DNA from: Pseudoalteromonas prydzensis
GTDB lineage: Bacteria; Pseudomonadota; Gammaproteobacteria; Enterobacterales; Alteromonadaceae
Direction: 5' to 3'
Length of the DNA: 64,000 bases
Assembly (NCBI RefSeq): GCF_011050055.1
Contig: NZ_DRGM01000049.1
Location: 30,858 to 94,857 of the forward strand
Shown here: piece after piece, positions 29,142 to 39,000 of the stretch
How the letters are laid out: each line of letters starts with the position of its first letter
Position numbering within the stretch: the stretch's first letter is position 1
Position numbers and translations under genes: made by a program
The notes under the pieces: generated by a model
Told to the model about the DNA's origin: nothing
What the model saw: the letters and a program-made list of their open reading frames with translations, nothing else
Databases searched by the model: none

Positions 29142-29534
29142 TTAATTTGTTGAAGGTAACTCCATAATTCCATCAATTTCAACTTGCACGTTTTTTGGTA
29201 GTGCACGTACACCAATTGCTGCTCGGGCAGGGTAGGGTGCTTTGAAATATTGGCTCATTACTTCATTTACAGTGGCAAAATTAGATAAGTCAGTTAAATA
29301 GATATTAACTTTTACCAAATCTTGGATGTTGCCACCGGCTTCTTCACATACCGCACTAATATTTTTAAATACTTGATGTGTTTGCTCTGCGAAATCTTCA
29401 GAGATCACTGCCATCGTTTCAGGTACTAAAGGGATTTGACCTGATAAGTAAACGGCTGTGCCAACTTTAACTGCTTGACTATAAGTACCGATTGCCGCAG
29501 GTGCTTGATCGGTAGAAATAAATGCTTTATTCAT
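29142..29534 (-). CDS. ridA: RidA-family reactive intermediate deaminase
   Basis: 130 residues, with AIGTYSQAVKVGTAVYLSGQIPL at the start and RAAIGVRALPKNVQVEID near the end (the conserved arginine is in the first A-R-A-A-I-G-V). Hydrolyses reactive imine/enamine intermediates from PLP enzymes. It follows spoT by 12 bases and forms an operon with it, as in many gammaproteobacteria. Confidence 0.95.
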   Translation of the reverse strand: MNKAFISTDQAPAAIGTYSQAVKVGTAVYLSGQIPLVPETMAVISEDFAEQTHQVFKNISAVCEEAGGNIQDLVKVNIYLTDLSNFATVNEVMSQYFKAPYPARAAIGVRALPKNVQVEIDGIMELPSTN

Positions 29535-29546
29535 GATTTTCCTTTG

Positions 29547-31652
29547 TTATTTTTTACGATAGACTTTTTGCACATCAGGCATAACACGAATGCGGCGCAT
29601 GATATTAGCAACATGGACACGGTTTTTCACGGTGATCCCTAAATCTATCACGTATAAATTACTTTCTTTTTCATCTGTGGCAATTTCCACAATGTTTGCT
29701 TGGGTTGTAGCAATTACATTGGTTAGTTTTGCGAGCGCGCCTTGGTGATTGATGATTTCCACACGCAGTGCTGCAATATATTCTTTTTCAGGGTTATCAT
29801 CCCATTTTACAACCAAGTACTTAGAACGTTCAGTTTCCCAGCCGCGAATGTTTTTACATTCTTGGCGGTGTACGGTGATGCCTTTACCTTGGCTGATATG
29901 TGCGGTGATAGCATCCCCTGGCACTGGTCGACAACATTTAGAATAGTTAACTAGCATACCTTCAGTACCAATAATGGTCGCTTTAGCATTTTTAGTCATA
30001 TCGCCTAAATCATCATTGTCATTTTGTAATAGGCGACGCGCGATCAACATGCTCATTAAATTACCGCAGCCAATTTCAACCAATAACTCTAATACAGTAT
30101 TAAGCTCATGTTCTGCTAAGACGCGATTGATATTTTCTTCAGGTAAGTCATCGAATTTAGTTTCACCTAAGGCTGAGTCGAGTAAGCGACGACCAAGTAG
30201 TAAAGCTTCTTCATGATGCTGACTTTTCAGGTAGTTACGAATGCCTAAACGGGCCTTGCCAGTAACAATAAAGTTGAGCCAAGTGGCATTTGGGTGGGCG
30301 CCAGAGCTGGTGATGACTTCAACGGTTTGCCCGGTATCGAGTGCTTTACTTAACGGATGAGGTTTACGGTTAACGCGTGCACCCACACAGGTATTACCAA
30401 CATCGGTATGGACCGCGTATGCAAAATCAACGGCGGTTGCACCCATAGGTAGCTCGACTATGCGACCATCAGGGGTAAACACATAAATCTCTTCAGGGAA
30501 TAGCTCTGTTTTAACGTTTTCAACAAACTCAAATGATGAGCCCGCGCTTTGTTGCAACTCTAGTAAACTTTGCATCCATTGACGTGCACGTTGTTGTGCC
30601 GTATGGCCTGCGCTATCACCGGCTTTTTTATACATCCAATGCGCAGCAACCCCTTTATCTGCCATGTGATCCATATCGTGAGTACGAATTTGGATCTCAA
30701 CGGGAATGCCATGTGGGCCAACAAGTGAGGTATGTAACGACTGGTAGCCATTGGTTTTCGGCACTGCGATATAATCTTTAAAGCGCGTTTCGATTGGCTT
30801 ATATAAATTATGTGCAACCCCTAATACGCGATAGCAGGTATCCATTGAATCAACGGCAATTCTAAATGCGTAAATGTCCATTACTTCATTAAACAGTAAC
30901 TCTTTATTGAGCATTTTTTTGTAAATACTATATAAGTGTTTTTCGCGCCCTGAAACGGTGGCTTTGATGCCAGCTTCTTCAAGTCGTGCTGTTATTTCGG
31001 TTTGGATATTTGAAATGACTTCTTTGCGATTACCCCGTGCTTTAGCGACTTCAGATTTTAAAGCGCGATGACGCATCGGGTAGAGAGCTTGAAAGCCTAA
31101 ATCCTCTAGTTCATTCTTGATATCGTGAATACCGAGGCGATTAGCAATGGGTGCATAAATCTCTAATGTTTCACGTGCTATGCGACGTCGTTTATCGGGG
31201 CGTAGTGCACCCAGCGTGCGCATATTATGTGTACGATCGGCTAACTTGATCAAAATAACCCGAATATCTTGGGTCATTGCCATAATCATTTTTCGGTAGT
31301 TTTCAGCTTGGAATTCTTTTTTATCTTTAAAGCTGAGTTTATCCAGTTTGCTAACGCCTTCAACCAACTCGGCAACGGTATCGCCAAATATTTCGGCTAA
31401 ATCTTGTTGGCTAAAGTCAGTGTCTTCGATCACATCATGCATTAATGCAGCCATTAACGTTTCATGATCTAAATGCATGCCAGCCAAAATTTGGCTTACT
31501 TCAACAGGGTGAGTAATGTAAGGTTCGCCGCTTGAGCGAGTTTGACCTTCATGGGCCTCTCGGGCTACCACGTAAGCTTTTTGCACCAGCTCTACATCAG
31601 CAGCAGGCAAGTATTCTGAGATTTTCTTTTTTAGACCTTCAAAAAGATACAT
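29547..31652 (-). CDS. spoT: Bifunctional (p)ppGpp synthetase/hydrolase SpoT
   Basis: 701 residues, the E. coli SpoT length. The HD hydrolase motif LMHDVIEDT (near residue 70), the synthetase domain with YQSLHTSLVGPHGIPVEIQIRT (near 305), the TGS domain (EIYVFTPDGRIVELP near 388) and a C-terminal ACT domain (VEIINHQGALAKLTNVIA) are all intact. Controls alarmone levels in starvation. It sits in the rpoZ-spoT-ridA string downstream of gmk. Confidence 0.97.
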   Translation of the reverse strand: MYLFEGLKKKISEYLPAADVELVQKAYVVAREAHEGQTRSSGEPYITHPVEVSQILAGMHLDHETLMAALMHDVIEDTDFSQQDLAEIFGDTVAELVEGVSKLDKLSFKDKKEFQAENYRKMIMAMTQDIRVILIKLADRTHNMRTLGALRPDKRRRIARETLEIYAPIANRLGIHDIKNELEDLGFQALYPMRHRALKSEVAKARGNRKEVISNIQTEITARLEEAGIKATVSGREKHLYSIYKKMLNKELLFNEVMDIYAFRIAVDSMDTCYRVLGVAHNLYKPIETRFKDYIAVPKTNGYQSLHTSLVGPHGIPVEIQIRTHDMDHMADKGVAAHWMYKKAGDSAGHTAQQRARQWMQSLLELQQSAGSSFEFVENVKTELFPEEIYVFTPDGRIVELPMGATAVDFAYAVHTDVGNTCVGARVNRKPHPLSKALDTGQTVEVITSSGAHPNATWLNFIVTGKARLGIRNYLKSQHHEEALLLGRRLLDSALGETKFDDLPEENINRVLAEHELNTVLELLVEIGCGNLMSMLIARRLLQNDNDDLGDMTKNAKATIIGTEGMLVNYSKCCRPVPGDAITAHISQGKGITVHRQECKNIRGWETERSKYLVVKWDDNPEKEYIAALRVEIINHQGALAKLTNVIATTQANIVEIATDEKESNLYVIDLGITVKNRVHVANIMRRIRVMPDVQKVYRKK

Positions 31653-31780
31653 TCACACTCCAATGTTCTCGTGAAGCAAATAGATAACGGTATGTTAAGA
31701 ATATACGATGAAAAGAAGGGATTGCCAACGGCTAGCGTAGAAATACTACGCCGTTGGCTAAATCAGACCAGAAAGTCAGA

Positions 31781-32056
31781 TTATTGGTTGCCGCCTACAA
31801 TTGCTGCAACCGCAGCCATTTCAGCTGCTTCTTGGTGTTGTTGCTCTTCACGATCGATAAGATCCATCGATGAGCTATCTACTAAACCAAGTTCAATTTC
31901 ACGTAAAGCAATAACCGTTGGTTTATCGTTTTCAGGGTCAACTAATGGCTTTTTACCACCAACCGCGATTTGGCGGGCACGACGAGCCGCAACTAAAATT
32001 AAGTCAAAACGATTACCAATTGCATCTACTGCATCTTCAACAGTTACGCGAGCCAT
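31781..32056 (-). CDS. rpoZ: RNA polymerase omega subunit
   Basis: 91 residues from the ATG at 32056 ([20 protein letters not shown]), exactly the E. coli length; a longer frame upstream is not homologous. Assists assembly of RNA polymerase. Lies between gmk and spoT as in E. coli. Its C-terminus is Ala/Glu-rich as usual. Confidence 0.97.
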   Translation of the reverse strand: MARVTVEDAVDAIGNRFDLILVAARRARQIAVGGKKPLVDPENDKPTVIALREIELGLVDSSSMDLIDREEQQHQEAAEMAAVAAIVGGNQ

Positions 32057-32174
32057 CTTCAGCACTCCAAATAAATTTTTAAGCAAAGACGTAGTTTACT
32101 GCACGCAGTCAGATTCGCCAATAGCTTGTGGTTAATTTAAACAAATAAAATACTTACTGAACCTAAATTAGGAT

Positions 32175-32795
32175 TTAACGCAGTAAGTCTACGAGTAAAT
32201 CTTGATGGCGAATAGCTTGGCTTTGTAGCGATAAGCGTTTTGCCAATACGATCGTCTCAATTTCCTTCAGCGCAGTTGCAAAATCATCGTTAACCACGAC
32301 ATAGTCATATTCATTGTAATGAGACGTTTCAGATTGGGCTTTCGCCATGCGACCAGCAATGACTTCTTGTGAGTCTTGACCGCGATTATTTAAACGTGAT
32401 TCAAGTTCTGCTTTTGAAGGTGGTAGAATAAAAATAGTCTCAACATCAGCCACTAATTCGCGGACTTGGCGTGCACCTTGCCAATCAATATCTAAAAATA
32501 CATCAATACCAGCTGCAAGCTGATCTTCAATTGCTTGCTTTGATGTACCGTAGTAATTATCGAACACTTGCGCCCATTCAAAAAAATCATCTTTGGCAAT
32601 TAAAGCCTTAAACTCATCAACCGTTACAAAGTGATAATGCACGCCATTCTCTTCACCAGGACGAGGCGAGCGAGTAGTGTGTGAAACCGATACTTTCATA
32701 TCAGTGTGCTTTGCTAATAAAGCACTAATTAGGCTTGATTTACCTGCACCTGAAGGCGCTGATAATATAAATAAGTTTCCGCGAGTTTGCGTCAT
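32175..32795 (-). CDS. gmk: Guanylate kinase
   Basis: 206 residues. The P-loop [17 protein letters not shown] and the GMP-binding [19 protein letters not shown] are standard. Phosphorylates GMP to GDP. It heads the gmk-rpoZ-spoT-ridA string. Upstream on its strand the chromosome is interrupted by the genomic island; yicC, probably its ancestral upstream neighbour, is now 28 kb away. Confidence 0.97.
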   Translation of the reverse strand: MTQTRGNLFILSAPSGAGKSSLISALLAKHTDMKVSVSHTTRSPRPGEENGVHYHFVTVDEFKALIAKDDFFEWAQVFDNYYGTSKQAIEDQLAAGIDVFLDIDWQGARQVRELVADVETIFILPPSKAELESRLNNRGQDSQEVIAGRMAKAQSETSHYNEYDYVVVNDDFATALKEIETIVLAKRLSLQSQAIRHQDLLVDLLR

Positions 32796-32822
32796 GACTT
32801 TGTTCTCTACTAAAAAATAAAT

Positions 32823-32850
32823 AGGCTTGAGTTACAAGTAACTCAAGCCT
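32823..32850 (-). terminator. Hairpin terminator left behind on the gmk side of the island
   Basis: A perfect 13-bp inverted repeat AGGCTTGAGTTAC/GTAACTCAAGCCT with a two-base loop. On the minus strand it precedes gmk, so it most likely ended the yicC transcript before the island separated them. The T-tract is moderate. Confidence 0.75.
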
Positions 32851-32999
32851 TTAATATTCGTATTGTACTTTATTTAAGTGATTTTGCTCAAGTTGAGCGA
32901 GTTATTGATCACTCTATATTCTGGATCTGCTTAAGTAATGCGATGAATAACTATTTAAAATATAGTATGTTAGGGTGATTTTTTCTTTTAGAAATGTAC

Positions 33000-33023
33000 A
33001 TCTGTCACCATTTCTGTCACCAC
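33000..33023 (+). other. Left attachment repeat (att)
   Basis: A 24-bp sequence made of two CTGTCACC units separated by ATTT, identical to the copy at 61113-61136. Similarity stops on both sides, as expected for an integrase core. Confidence 0.85.
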
Positions 33024-33074
33024 TTACTCAAAGTTGACTTGCTACCAATTCACTCGACTTTTAACTCATCTATT

Positions 33075-33497
33075 CTAACAGCTTTTTATCCATTTCTGAA
33101 CTTCATTATAGCGCCAACCGACTCGACTTGTTGTGAGTTGGACTCTAGCGCAAAATCTCCCAGATCGTTCCAGTCGCCATATAGATGTACGTGATAAATT
33201 CGTTAGTTTTTGTACTTCTTTTATATCAATAATTTTATCAGGAGTGTTTATGTCTTTTACTTCATTGGCTGGTTGTATTTGTTGTGCTAGATACTCTAAA
33301 AGCTGAAAGCCAAAGAATTCAGAGGTATCTTTCGCTATTTGTATGTATTCAATTTTATGTTGTTTTTGAAGGTCTGTTAATATATCTAATGTGCAATGCA
33401 GGAAAAGAGAAGCTTCTGTTTGAGAAAATCGGCTGTACAAAGAAATGCCCATAGAATCAGCCATATCACATATTTGTTGATTAAATGGTTGCTGCAT
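33075..33497 (-). CDS. AlpA-like excisionase/regulator with a second N-terminal HTH-like region
   Basis: 140 residues. The C-terminal 50 residues are AlpA-like: IKEVQKLTNLSRTSIWRLERSG is the helix-turn-helix and WRYNEVQKWI the terminal helix. The N-terminal part (SQTEASLFLHCTLDILTDL) resembles another excisionase-type HTH. Located 50 bases inside the left att site, where a recombination directionality factor is expected. Probably promotes excision or controls integrase expression; not demonstrated. Confidence 0.75.
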   Translation of the reverse strand: MQQPFNQQICDMADSMGISLYSRFSQTEASLFLHCTLDILTDLQKQHKIEYIQIAKDTSEFFGFQLLEYLAQQIQPANEVKDINTPDKIIDIKEVQKLTNLSRTSIWRLERSGRFCARVQLTTSRVGWRYNEVQKWIKSC

Positions 33498-33655
33498 TAC
33501 TTATGTTCCAATCCTTTTGATAGCAGGTTAAACATCGATTGCTTAACTTTAAGTTAATAGTTTTTTATATGAAAATCAAAACAATATTATGGGTATTGCA
33601 TTTTTAAGCGATCAGGCACAGTATTAGTATAAAGTTCCATTAATGGATTATTGTT

Positions 33656-34060
33656 TTGAGCGCCCATTTTTATCATCCGAAAGATGATTCTCTTGAAGAA
33701 AAAACAAAAGCCTATCAAGAGGCTTTTAAGGCTTGGCAAAATATTGAGGCAAGCTTTCATTTTTATGACCAAGAAGGGTGGGAGAATTGTTTAGGCGATA
33801 AAGATGAACTTCAAAGTGCGATGGATATTACTCAAAATACACTTGATAAAGCTATTAGCTCATTTTCACGAGAAGAGTTAATGAGTCTGTCTGACCAAAA
33901 AATACTATCTATTGATGAGCTTCAATTATTAGAATCTGGGCAACAACAAAATAATAGAGATATTAAAGAATCAATTATTGAAGATAGAAAAAGAGAGATG
34001 AGTGAAAGTCGGGCTAAAAACTCTACTTCTCGCGATAGAGATATGGGAATGGAGAAGTAA
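33656..34060 (+). CDS. Hypothetical charged protein
   Basis: 134 residues if begun at the TTG at 33656; the start is uncertain and no clear ribosome-binding site is seen. Highly charged and helical, with a Lys/Glu/Arg-rich C-terminus (IIEDRKREMSESRAKNS). No recognised domain or signal. Typical island cargo of unknown function. A weak hairpin at about 34065-34092 follows it. Confidence 0.5.
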   Translation: MSAHFYHPKDDSLEEKTKAYQEAFKAWQNIEASFHFYDQEGWENCLGDKDELQSAMDITQNTLDKAISSFSREELMSLSDQKILSIDELQLLESGQQQNNRDIKESIIEDRKREMSESRAKNSTSRDRDMGMEK

Positions 34061-34177
34061 AATTGTACTAGCTCATTCATAAGCTAGTGCACATAAGCTA
34101 ATACAGCGAATACTTTAAAGCTAATGTCTTTTAATACATTAGATCTTGTTTACCTCCCCCTGTAATATAGGTGGTTA

Positions 34178-35323
34178 TTATATTGAATTTACTTTAGCTT
34201 TTAATAAGCTTATTTGATCATTTAAAGCTTGAATGTCTAATTCGGTTTGCTCTCGATTTTCCGATACTTCATTATGATTAGCTCTGCTTTTATCTAAATC
34301 AACGATAATAGTTTGTAACTCACTATAGTTATCTTTAACATAGTCATAATCAAACTCTGGATAGTAAGTATCCTCATAAAAAAATATTTTTTGTAATTTA
34401 TAACAGCCATAACTTTCAGAACACTCTTGGTAAAAAATAGCTGTGTTATAATTCAATATTAGTTCTTCACCATCGTATTGTTCAAAGCTTGGATTATTTT
34501 GATCAATAGCAATACCATAAAAAATTGTATTTTCCGTATGAGTTTTAGAGAGGCTTACAGCATATTTTTCATTATTTTTTGTAACTAAAGGTCTGGTAAA
34601 GCCAACTTCATATTTAAGTTCTTCAATAAATAATTTTTGCGTTTCTTTATTGCCACTATGAATATATTCTAAAAAACCTTCTCTTAAACTTGTTTCAGCG
34701 AGAGAACTATCTTCATAAATATTATATGCCGTTAAATCATCAATATTAATTTTTCCATCTTGATTTATATCAGGTACACCTAATCTCTTTATAATATATG
34801 CCAATTGTTCATCACTAATTTCAGTTATATCTTCTAAAATAGTCATAAGTGCTGTAGATATAAAATTAATTCGATAACTACTCGTTTCATAAAGTGTTGC
34901 TATAGGCACAATGCCTGATACGTTGCCTTTTACTTCAATCTGATCACTTTCTACAATAATGCCATCGTCATTCGGGTCAGTGTCAATTCCACCTGTAGAT
35001 ACCACTTTAACAAACTTTAAATCTGCATTATAACTTTCAATTGATGACTTCAAGTTATCAGCATCAACTGAAAAATATCCTTTATCATCGGTGATAGCTG
35101 TAGCTAAGGTATAACCGTCTAAAGCTTGAATTGAAACAGTTGCACCTTTTACAGGCCCAAGCTCAATAGCCCCTGAAGACTGAGTCGGTGGCTGAATAAC
35201 TACTGGAACATCTGGGGTTATAGTAGAATCTTCTTTTTTACCACCACCTCCACATCCAACAACAAAAAGAGCTGATAATCCAACTAATATGAACGATGAG
35301 ACTACTTGTCTTGATATCAACAT
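34178..35323 (-). CDS. Secreted lipoprotein with EF-hand/dockerin-like segment
   Basis: 381 residues. Signal peptide with lipobox LFVVGC, so the mature protein starts at Cys-24 followed by a run of glycines. Residues 50-95 resemble a carboxypeptidase-regulatory-like beta domain (GPVKGATVSIQALDGYTLAT). Residues near 195-215 contain INQDGKINIDDLTAYNI, a calcium-binding dockerin-like loop. The rest is unrecognised, with a coiled C-terminus. It is downstream of the HEAT-repeat gene and toxin on the same strand and may be part of that unit. Confidence 0.65.
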   Translation of the reverse strand: MLISRQVVSSFILVGLSALFVVGCGGGGKKEDSTITPDVPVVIQPPTQSSGAIELGPVKGATVSIQALDGYTLATAITDDKGYFSVDADNLKSSIESYNADLKFVKVVSTGGIDTDPNDDGIIVESDQIEVKGNVSGIVPIATLYETSSYRINFISTALMTILEDITEISDEQLAYIIKRLGVPDINQDGKINIDDLTAYNIYEDSSLAETSLREGFLEYIHSGNKETQKLFIEELKYEVGFTRPLVTKNNEKYAVSLSKTHTENTIFYGIAIDQNNPSFEQYDGEELILNYNTAIFYQECSESYGCYKLQKIFFYEDTYYPEFDYDYVKDNYSELQTIIVDLDKSRANHNEVSENREQTELDIQALNDQISLLKAKVNSI

Positions 35324-35375
35324 TATTGATCCTTAATTTACGTAAAATATGTCTTGAGGTATTTAATTATTTTAC

Positions 35376-36023
35376 CTACTCTTTAGCCTTTTCAATTTTT
35401 TTAAGTGCTGACTTAGCTTTACCTCTAATCCAACTATCTGAGTGAGATACAAACTTCCTAACCTTCTCTAGTGTTTCCAAAGCTTTTAAATTACCTAAAG
35501 CAATCAAGGTTGCTGAAATAATTGATCTTTCTGAAGTTGTTGATTCAAATTTCATGTCTAACAAAGAGCAAAGAAAAGAAATGGATTCTTTTCCTTCATG
35601 TTTAGAAATTATTTCTATAAAAGGGCTGATTGATTTTTGATATTTTTCATTCTCAAAATAAACCTTCAACCTTGTTGTATCTACTTTTAGAGCTTTTGGA
35701 GCTGATTTGTTCAATATTAAGACCGTATTAGCAATTTCCCATCTTACACTTTCATTCTCTATAGACTCAAAAATATCAAGCATTTCATTAGCTACAGGAG
35801 TTTCTGAGTAAGCTAAACTTTCAGCAATCCATCTAAGTGCTTCTGATGAATAATCTTTTTTTAGATGCTTAATGAATTCTATCGGAGCATCTGGGTGCTG
35901 TGTAATAACAACGTCAAGATCAGACGGTTTGTTCACAAATAACCCCAAACCTTCTAAATCAACTATTAAAGGTCGTATCTCTTCAAATCTTGCAATATTT
36001 TCAGTCGTCATTTTTTCAGTCAT
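35376..36023 (-). CDS. HEAT-repeat protein, candidate immunity protein
   Basis: 215 residues made of helical pairs. HEAT-like units are seen at SSEALRWIAESLAYSE, NESVRWEIANTVLILN and SDSWIRGKAKSALKKI. It begins about 20 bases after the stop of the nuclease-toxin gene on the same strand, the usual position of an immunity gene. Immunity proteins with HEAT repeats are known in polymorphic toxin systems. Binding to the toxin is inferred from position only. Confidence 0.65.
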   Translation of the reverse strand: MTEKMTTENIARFEEIRPLIVDLEGLGLFVNKPSDLDVVITQHPDAPIEFIKHLKKDYSSEALRWIAESLAYSETPVANEMLDIFESIENESVRWEIANTVLILNKSAPKALKVDTTRLKVYFENEKYQKSISPFIEIISKHEGKESISFLCSLLDMKFESTTSERSIISATLIALGNLKALETLEKVRKFVSHSDSWIRGKAKSALKKIEKAKE

Positions 36024-36043
36024 AATTTTTCAGTTATAATTTT

Positions 36044-39000
36044 TTAGTGCGGCATATCAACGAAGATAATCTTTATATCTCCTGTATTAACAGCTTTTAA
36101 TAATGGTTTACTTAGGTAAGCGCTTTCACGTATATAAAGATTAAATTTAATCCCCTTATCTTTTGCATACTGAATATTATCTTTAATTTGTAAAGTTAAC
36201 CCTTGTTCTTTGACATTTTTAACTTCAGTCAAGGATTCACCTTTGATATAGCCATCAGATATGCGAGTACGTCCATCGATTTCAAAGGTTGTTCTAGTGC
36301 CAATGTTATAGTTTTCAGCTACAATTTTTTCACCAGCTTTACCTAATGCTTGAGCTCTTTTCCCTACATTATTTTCAATTTCATCTACTAATTCTTTGTT
36401 ACCAACATCCTTATGGAAAAGATTAGCGGCTTCTTGTTTATCTTTGTCTGTGCCTAGTCTGAATGTCTCTCTAAATTTATTCGATGAATCAGGAGAAAGG
36501 CTATTCAGTACTTTTTTACTCGCTTTCACTCCATATTTGTATGAATTCACTGCATTTATAAGCGAGGTCATCCACTTTATATCAGAGTACTTAGTAGCTT
36601 TACCGTATTTAACTGCCCACTTTGCACCTTGAGCAGACCCCCCAGACACTAAAGTAACACCGATTTCTAAAGAAATTCGCGTTTGTGCATATCCATTTGT
36701 ATAAGCTAAATCCTCTAGAGACCAATGAGATATTGCTGCTGGTATGAGAGGTACTGCATCAATAAACTCTTGGTATAGCTGTGAAGCAAATTCGTTCAAT
36801 TCCCCTGTATTTTCAACTAACCTATCCGCAGTTCCAGAAGGATCATCCCATGAGTCTCGTACAAACTTTAAAGAACTTCCTATAACGGCTGCAACATCAG
36901 ATGGAAGTTCAGCATATGCACTTACAAAGTCCATTAATGCTTTTGCTTGCCCTTTCTTAAACTCTATTCTAATTTTTACTACTTGATTAAGCGAAAAATC
37001 TGTTTTTCTTAAGATAGTTTGTATTGTTTCTTCAAAATCAGGATGACTTTCAATGGCTTTTTGCCAGTCAGATAATCCCCACTCTTTATAATCATCCAGA
37101 TTACACTTACCAACATATCGATCACTACCTTGGGTAATCAATTCATCTTTCAAACGATTTGAAACTGATGTTAAATAATCAATTTTTTGAGTATGATTAT
37201 TTACAAATTTAGTCTCGTATTCAGTTTTTACACCATCGATGGTGTAACTAGATTCAACTCTTGCTGGATAATTTTTACAATCAGCACTAACTACGTAACT
37301 TTCATAATCATATGTTGTTTTAATTTCGTAATTTATCCCTGCTCCCAAACCAGCAAGCGCTGAACATTGACTATCAATAGATGCACACGAAATTAATGTT
37401 GCTCTATCTTTTCTACAATATTCTGGTTTACCATCTATAACTCTAAAAGGGTCATATTCAAGTAGTGAATTTTTATCTTCCCAATTAAACTTTTTATTAA
37501 GTTGGCAACTGTTACTCAGCGATGCAATTTCAGATGCATATGATATTTCTTGAGATGTTTGCTGCTCTAATAAATTCTCTTTATCTTCTAGCTCTTTATT
37601 GGCATTTTCTAACGCTTCTTTGGCAAGATTATACCCATCATTATCATAAAGTATGAATTCTTGGCTAAATACATTACTTGGGTTATTAGAAGCATCATAA
37701 GCTGTAGCAGTGACAATTATATCTTTTTTCCAACAAACCTCATCGTTGCGATAATATTCATTGTTAGGACAATCAGCTATATCTGCATTAGTAAATATAT
37801 ATGAACTTTCAACACTTGTATTACCACCAGAAATATTATGTGATTTTTCAGGTGAATCAATGCCATCCCAATTTACATCTAACATAGATAGATTATTGTT
37901 ATTATCAAATATGTCAAATTTCAGTGTGGCTGTTTGCCCAAGCACCACACATTTTTTATCCGTTCTAGTTAAACAGCTTTCTAAGTTTTGGGTAATAGTT
38001 AATATTGGTGCTGAATCTGAAATTGTTGTGAAGCTTGCTGTAACTGTACAATCGCCACTTAATGTAATATTAATGCTTGATTGTAATAAGTCACCTTGAT
38101 AAGAGCATTGCCCACTTGTACTCCATTGAGAAAATTTATAGCCTGTATTCGGAGCGGCAGTTAATGAGTTAGTTACACTTTCCTGAGTGTATGACTCGGT
38201 GCAATCGTTCGGACAATTTATCCCTTCACCTGTAACTGAGCCGTTTTCAGAACCTACATTCAGACTATAATTATCTTCTTGTTTGATTTGGAATTCCCAA
38301 ACAGATTCTTCACTAAGTTCTGTAGGATTATTAAGATTACCAGTGAACGTTTGACAAACTATTTTATAGTTTCTATTAACTTGACTTGCTTGTGGTGTAT
38401 CAACAATTTTTTGCCCATTGGTTACCACAAGAGTTTGTTCTAGAATCAAATTATCTTCTTCATAAAATAATACTGAACATTTAGCTTTATCCGTAAGATC
38501 TGATGTAAAACTTAATGAATATTCATAGCTCTGACCAATAAACAATATTTGAGGTATTTCATTACCAGAAAATTTAAATTCGGGCTTCGGTAAATTATTA
38601 TCATTACTGATTACAGTAAATTCAGTTGGTTCACCATCTGGAGAAAAGCCTCGACTGAAAGAAGTCGTATTTCCATCATTGTCTGAAGCACTGAATGTTA
38701 CGGAATACGTGCCTTTAGCATTGATTGGTACGGTTTTTCGAAATGTATAACCTGTTTTAACATCTCCTTCAATATCATCTAATATCACACTGTCTGAAAT
38801 ATTTAACACTGAATCATAATAATAAGCTGTTACATCAATGATCTCTGTAGAATCTTGATCTTTCCAAACAGCTTCAAATGTAATATTTTCATCCACTTTT
38901 ATTGCTGTTGGTGAAAAACTTGAAGATACATGTTCAGGGGGTTCGTTAGAGCTTTCTTTAACTAAAAATTTTACATTACCTTGATATACTGTTGTATCTT

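Noticed and set aside
33000..33023. Paired CTGTCACC units as a CRISPR or iteron array
   Set aside because: Only two units per copy, and identical at both island ends, so an attachment site explains them better.
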